Source of the DNA: Prosthecobacter algae
Lineage (GTDB): Bacteria; Verrucomicrobiota; Verrucomicrobiia; Verrucomicrobiales; Verrucomicrobiaceae
Length of the DNA: 64,000 bases
Direction of reading: 5' to 3'
Assembly: GCF_039542385.1 (NCBI RefSeq)
Contig: NZ_BAABIA010000006.1
Location: 295,265 to 359,264 of the forward strand
Shown here in pieces: positions 61,435 to 64,000 of this stretch. A program made the position numbers and the translations under genes. Numbering within the stretch: the first letter of the stretch is position 1; each line of letters begins with the position of its first letter. The notes under the pieces were generated by a model. The model was not told the DNA's origin, did no database searches, and saw only the letters and a list, made by a program, of their open reading frames with translations.

Positions 61435-62700
61435 ATGAACATGGGTGATACACGATGGAAGGTGCTGATGGCGATGCTGCTGCTGGGTGCGGGGGCGGTG
61501 ATGGCGCAGTTGCCTGCGCGGGATACGGAGATGGATGAGGTGCTGCGCCGGGCGGAGGAGGTGATGGCGGCCTCGAACCGGGACTTTGTGAATGCGGCGA
61601 AGGATGTGGGGGCGGTCTTTGAGGCGGCGCGGGCGCTGCATGAGAAGGGCGATGAGACGCGGGCGGCGGAGTATTTTGCCAAGGGGCTGCAAATGAGCCC
61701 GTGGAGCCTGGAGGAACAACTGGTGTATGCGGAGGTGCTGCGGAAGCTGAAACGGGAGGAGGAGGCGGTGGAGATCGGCGAGATGGTGGTGAAGCGGGCG
61801 GAGAGGGATGCACTGGCGAATGAGGCGCTGAAGCTGCTGGGCCGTGGGCCGGTGGAGGGGCCGCCAGTTTTCCAAGGGCCGGTGGCGGGGCCGTGGCTGT
61901 GCTTTGTGAAGGTGGGCCCGGTGGATGATGTGGTGATGAAGGAGGCGATGGAGAGGATCAGCCTGACACTGGGGCTGCCGGCCTATTTGGCGGAGGATAC
62001 CCTGGGACTGCCGGCAGCGGACCGCAGTGCGCTGGACCGGTGGGTGACGAAGCAGGTGATCCCGGCGATCAAGTGGAGCCACCCGGTGGCGCGGCAATTG
62101 CTGAAGGATCTGGGAGGTGAGGTGCCGACGGACATCGAGCCGAAGAAGCTCTTGCGTGGACTGGTGGCGCAGATGCGTGCCGAGGGCCAGGAGGCGCAAG
62201 CTGAAAACATGGAGAAAGAGATGCGCCACTTTCAGAAATGGGACAAGCAATGGCGGGCCTCGGGCCTGCTGGATATGCTGCGCGCCCATCTGCTGCGCAC
62301 GCCGATGCCCGGTGCGGTGACGGTGGTGGGGGTGACGGCGGCGGACCTGTGTGAGGATGAGGTGAACTATTTGTTCGGCTCGGCCCTCACGGGGGGGAGG
62401 CTGGCGGTGACCTCCTATGCGCGATACACAAGTGAGTTTAACCAGATGCCGCCGGAGCGGAAGAAGCTGCTGGGGCGGCTGCACAAGCAATTGCTGAGCG
62501 GGATCGGCTATGCGCTGGGGGTGCCCCGGCCGACGGACCCGACGAGCGCGCGCGCCTACCCGGCGAGTCTCGCAGAGCATGATGCGAAATCTGAATACAT
62601 GTCGGCCGCGTGCCGGGCGGGGTTTGAGAAGGCGCTGGGACGGAAGCTGCCGATGGAGGCGATGCCGCCGGAGATGCGCGGGCCGCTGCGACCGAAGTGA
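61435..62700 (+). CDS. Secreted archaemetzincin-like protein, zinc motif lost
   Basis: The 421-residue protein has a signal peptide (1-24, ending VMA), a TPR-like N-terminal part (ETRAAEYFAKGLQMSPWSLE) and a C-terminal part that resembles archaemetzincins: VTVVGVTAADLCEDEVNYLF, LAVTSYARY, then LHKQLLSGIGYALGV where the family has HExxHxxG. The first His is present, but Glu and the second His are absent. LAEHDAKSEYMSAACRAGF matches the Cys-containing end of the family only partly. It is probably a non-catalytic derivative. Confidence 0.7.
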   Translation: MNMGDTRWKVLMAMLLLGAGAVMAQLPARDTEMDEVLRRAEEVMAASNRDFVNAAKDVGAVFEAARALHEKGDETRAAEYFAKGLQMSPWSLEEQLVYAEVLRKLKREEEAVEIGEMVVKRAERDALANEALKLLGRGPVEGPPVFQGPVAGPWLCFVKVGPVDDVVMKEAMERISLTLGLPAYLAEDTLGLPAADRSALDRWVTKQVIPAIKWSHPVARQLLKDLGGEVPTDIEPKKLLRGLVAQMRAEGQEAQAENMEKEMRHFQKWDKQWRASGLLDMLRAHLLRTPMPGAVTVVGVTAADLCEDEVNYLFGSALTGGRLAVTSYARYTSEFNQMPPERKKLLGRLHKQLLSGIGYALGVPRPTDPTSARAYPASLAEHDAKSEYMSAACRAGFEKALGRKLPMEAMPPEMRGPLRPK

Positions 62701-62863
62701 GGCGGGGGACGGAGCGGTCTCTAACGATGCTTTTTGTTAGGCGGGTGAGATTCTGAGGGTGTGTTGAGCCAGCGTTTTCGCCCTGGGCTGAATTCATGGG
62801 CCATTCAGGCCCGGCGGCACTTGTGGAGTGGGGCGTGAGAGTATGATGCTGCGGGGCCGCTTT

Positions 62864-62882
62864 CCGCACAGGGACTGTGCGG
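62864..62882 (+). terminator. Stem-loop downstream of the archaemetzincin-like gene
   Basis: CCGCACA (62864-62870) and TGTGCGG (62876-62882) pair perfectly around GGGAC. It may be a terminator or an intergenic repeat; no T-run follows. Confidence 0.4.
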
Positions 62883-62996
62883 GCTACCTTGGAGGCCATC
62901 CCGCGTGGACAAAATTTCCGCTGCCGAACAATCCCCTTTCTAAACTGCCCCTGAAGGGCTAAATCTCACCCCTCAGCCTGTGCTGAGACACGTCTT

Positions 62997-63296
62997 ATGA
63001 TGATCGGTCTCCTCTTAAAAATCGCGTTGGTCTGGGTGCTTGGTTCCGCCGCCTACCACATTGGCCGGGGCAGCCCCACGATGACTCCCCAGCGCTGGTG
63101 GACCTGGGCACTCTTCGGCCTGGGTCTGCAATGGCTCGTCCTCGTCCTCTCCCTCCGCGTGGACTCCCCCGACATCCCGATTGATCCCCTCTCCACCTTC
63201 ATCAACTCCGCCGGCCTCATCGCCGTCTTCGTCCTCTTCCCTGCCCTCATTTACTGGGTCATCGGCTTCACCAAACGCCCGAAAAAGCTGGAGTAA
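62997..63296 (+). CDS. Small three-helix membrane protein
   Basis: The 99-residue protein has three hydrophobic segments (about 2-20, 36-54, 68-90) and a Lys-rich C-terminus (FTKRPKKLE). Good codon use and the topology support a real gene. No family is recognised. It is followed by a non-coding region rich in repeats. Confidence 0.6.
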   Translation: MMIGLLLKIALVWVLGSAAYHIGRGSPTMTPQRWWTWALFGLGLQWLVLVLSLRVDSPDIPIDPLSTFINSAGLIAVFVLFPALIYWVIGFTKRPKKLE

Positions 63297-63330
63297 CACC
63301 GGCCTCTCAAGGTGCCACATACCGCATGAA

Positions 63331-63372
63331 GCGCCCTGGACTGCGCCAACCCTCAGGCGCTTTCGAAAGCTC
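63331..63372 (+). repeat. REP-like palindromic repeat, copy 1
   Basis: A sequence with GGACTGCGCC and GGCGCTTTCG is found again, in inverted orientation and with several changes, at 63709-63752. Such GCGCC-rich units look like dispersed intergenic repeats of the host. Confidence 0.5.
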
Positions 63373-63396
63373 ATCCATTTCTGAGCTTCCTCAGCG

Positions 63397-63600
63397 CCCC
63401 AAGGAGCGGGACTTGCCAAGTCCCGGCCTTTGAACCTGCGCCTACCCTCACGGACCGTCTTCCAGAGAACGGCAAAATGATGTCGGGTAAAAGATGGATG
63501 ATCCATTTCACCTAACAATGGACGCACAATTCACACAACGCCTCCTTACCCCATCGGCACTTCCCAAACCACGGGACTTGGCAAGTCCCGCTCCTTGGGG
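63397..63600. mobile_element. MITE-like element with perfect 29-bp terminal inverted repeats
   Basis: The 29 bases at 63397-63425 are the exact reverse complement of those at 63572-63600, giving a 204-bp unit with 146 bp inside. Each end contains a near-palindrome GGGACTTGCCAAGTCCC (right end GGGACTTGGCAAGTCCC). No ORF of note lies inside. No clear target-site duplication is visible. It could be a non-autonomous transposable element or a regulatory inverted repeat. Confidence 0.65.
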
Positions 63601-63708
63601 GTGTTTGTGGCGAACGCGGATCGGTAATGGGTTGGGGGCTTTTTTGACAGGATTGACATGATTTCAGGATTAACAGGAAGTGTGGCAAGGGGGTGAATGG
63701 GGGCGTGA

Positions 63709-63752
63709 GAGCTTATCGAAAGCGCCACAGGACTGGCGCACTCCAGGACGCT
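63709..63752 (-). repeat. REP-like palindromic repeat, copy 2 (inverted)
   Basis: The reverse complement of this stretch, with GGAGTGCGCCAG and GGCGCTTTCG, resembles the copy at 63331-63372 over about 40 bases with several mismatches. Confidence 0.5.
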
Positions 63753-63762
63753 CCGCGCCATC

Positions 63763-63807
63763 TTGACCTTTGACCTTTGACCTTTGACCTCTTGACCTCT
63801 TGACCTC
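63763..63807 (+). repeat. Tandem TGACCT-type short repeats
   Basis: TTGACCT units recur six times with spacing of 7 or 8 bases. This is a short-sequence repeat that could vary by slippage. It lies just before the 3' end of the leftward gene at the edge. Confidence 0.7.
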
Positions 63808-63834
63808 GCACTGAGCACTTTCCCCCCGCTCCCC

Positions 63835-64000
63835 TCACTTCTTCTTCTCCACCAGCAGCCATAGCACCGAGTTCCGGTCCCGCAGGGTCGTGCCGCGCAC
63901 ATCCTCGCTGCGCAAGGGGTAGTCGGCGATCATGGTCGTCAGTGGCTCCTGGGTCGTCCAGGCCTGGAACAGCAGGGGGGACTGGCTAGGCTCGGCATTC
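63835..64000 (-). CDS. 3' end of an unidentified gene (starts beyond the window)
   Basis: The minus frame ending TGA at 63837-63835 gives 54 residues, open to the window edge: SQSPLLFQAWTTQEPLTTMI, then ADYPLRSEDVRGTTLRDRNS, ending SVLWLLVEKK. The coherent codon use suggests a real C-terminus. The product cannot be named from this fragment. Confidence 0.6.
   Translation of the reverse strand, partial: NAEPSQSPLLFQAWTTQEPLTTMIADYPLRSEDVRGTTLRDRNSVLWLLVEKKK

Larger units (their letters stand above)
63601..63834. other. Non-coding region with repeats
   Basis: About 230 nt between the MITE-like unit and the partial gene. It contains the second REP-like copy (63709-63752) and the TGACCT tandem repeats (63763-63807). 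No gene is supported. Confidence 0.55.

Noticed and set aside
63763-63807. TGACCT repeats as a CRISPR array
   Set aside because: Units of 7-8 bases without spacers and no cas genes. It is a simple tandem repeat.

Overview
The window looks like a chromosome of a Verrucomicrobiota bacterium (Verrucomicrobiaceae, Prosthecobacter/Verrucomicrobium-like) carrying a large integrated conjugative element. The assignment rests on a PSCyt1/DUF1592-type cytochrome gene coupled to a DUF1552 gene at the left edge, on large secreted Ig-like/cytochrome c proteins, and on GC-rich codon use in the flanking genes. No rRNA and no CRISPR array were seen. One tRNA gene, tRNA-Ser(UGA), lies near the right end.

Left chromosomal part (1-26.3 kb). 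A cytochrome c/DUF1592 protein runs off the left edge and is coupled to a Tat-exported DUF1552 protein (1-3.0 kb). An AT-richer two-gene PstI/BsuBI-type restriction-modification system follows (3.9-6.35 kb), then a secreted sialidase-like protein. From 8.3 to 20.6 kb comes a plus-strand cell-envelope cluster. It holds two paralogous small CxxCH membrane proteins, a mono-haem cytochrome c, a SCO-type thioredoxin fold, an HMA-type CxxC protein, a 1444-residue propeller/di-haem/Ig protein, a 1370-residue repeat/Ig protein with the same C-terminal module, and a His-rich outer-membrane barrel. I read it as a copper or redox handling surface system, possibly undescribed. A NarL-type response regulator, a divergent IclR regulator/SDR pair and a beta-helix plus propeller protein follow.

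Mobile element (about 26.3-61.2 kb). The left junction is marked by an HNH gene that seems to have lost its 5' end, lying against the 3' remnant of an XRE regulator gene. Inside is a VirB/Trb-like type IV secretion operon on the minus strand (39.65 to 30.2 kb: VirB2, B3, B4, a lipoprotein, B5, B6, B8, B9, B10, another lipoprotein). No VirB11 was seen; a ClpB-like single-domain AAA+ ATPase is encoded divergently. The accessory transfer genes are a VirD4-like coupling protein and an IncP-like TraK/TraL/TraM set, facing an oriT-like region and a MobF relaxase-helicase. Immediately upstream of the relaxase is a small degenerate relaxase-like paralogue. Cargo includes a YhcG-type nuclease, a ybhGFSR-like efflux operon with its TetR regulator, and a PrrC/RloC-like AAA ATPase. 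Similar palindromes (core GCTCCCGAT..GGAGC) sit in the promoter regions of the helicase, the T4SS/ClpB pair and the TraK/relaxase divergon, suggesting one regulon. The element ends with a large serine recombinase whose reading frame runs through the antisense of tRNA-Ser. No replication genes were seen, so it is probably an ICE or ICE relic; a large methylase-helicase gene in it carries an internal deletion.

Right chromosomal part (61.2-64 kb). This holds a secreted archaemetzincin-like protein that has lost its zinc motif, a small three-helix membrane protein, a MITE-like element with perfect 29-bp terminal inverted repeats, and the 3' end of an unidentified gene.
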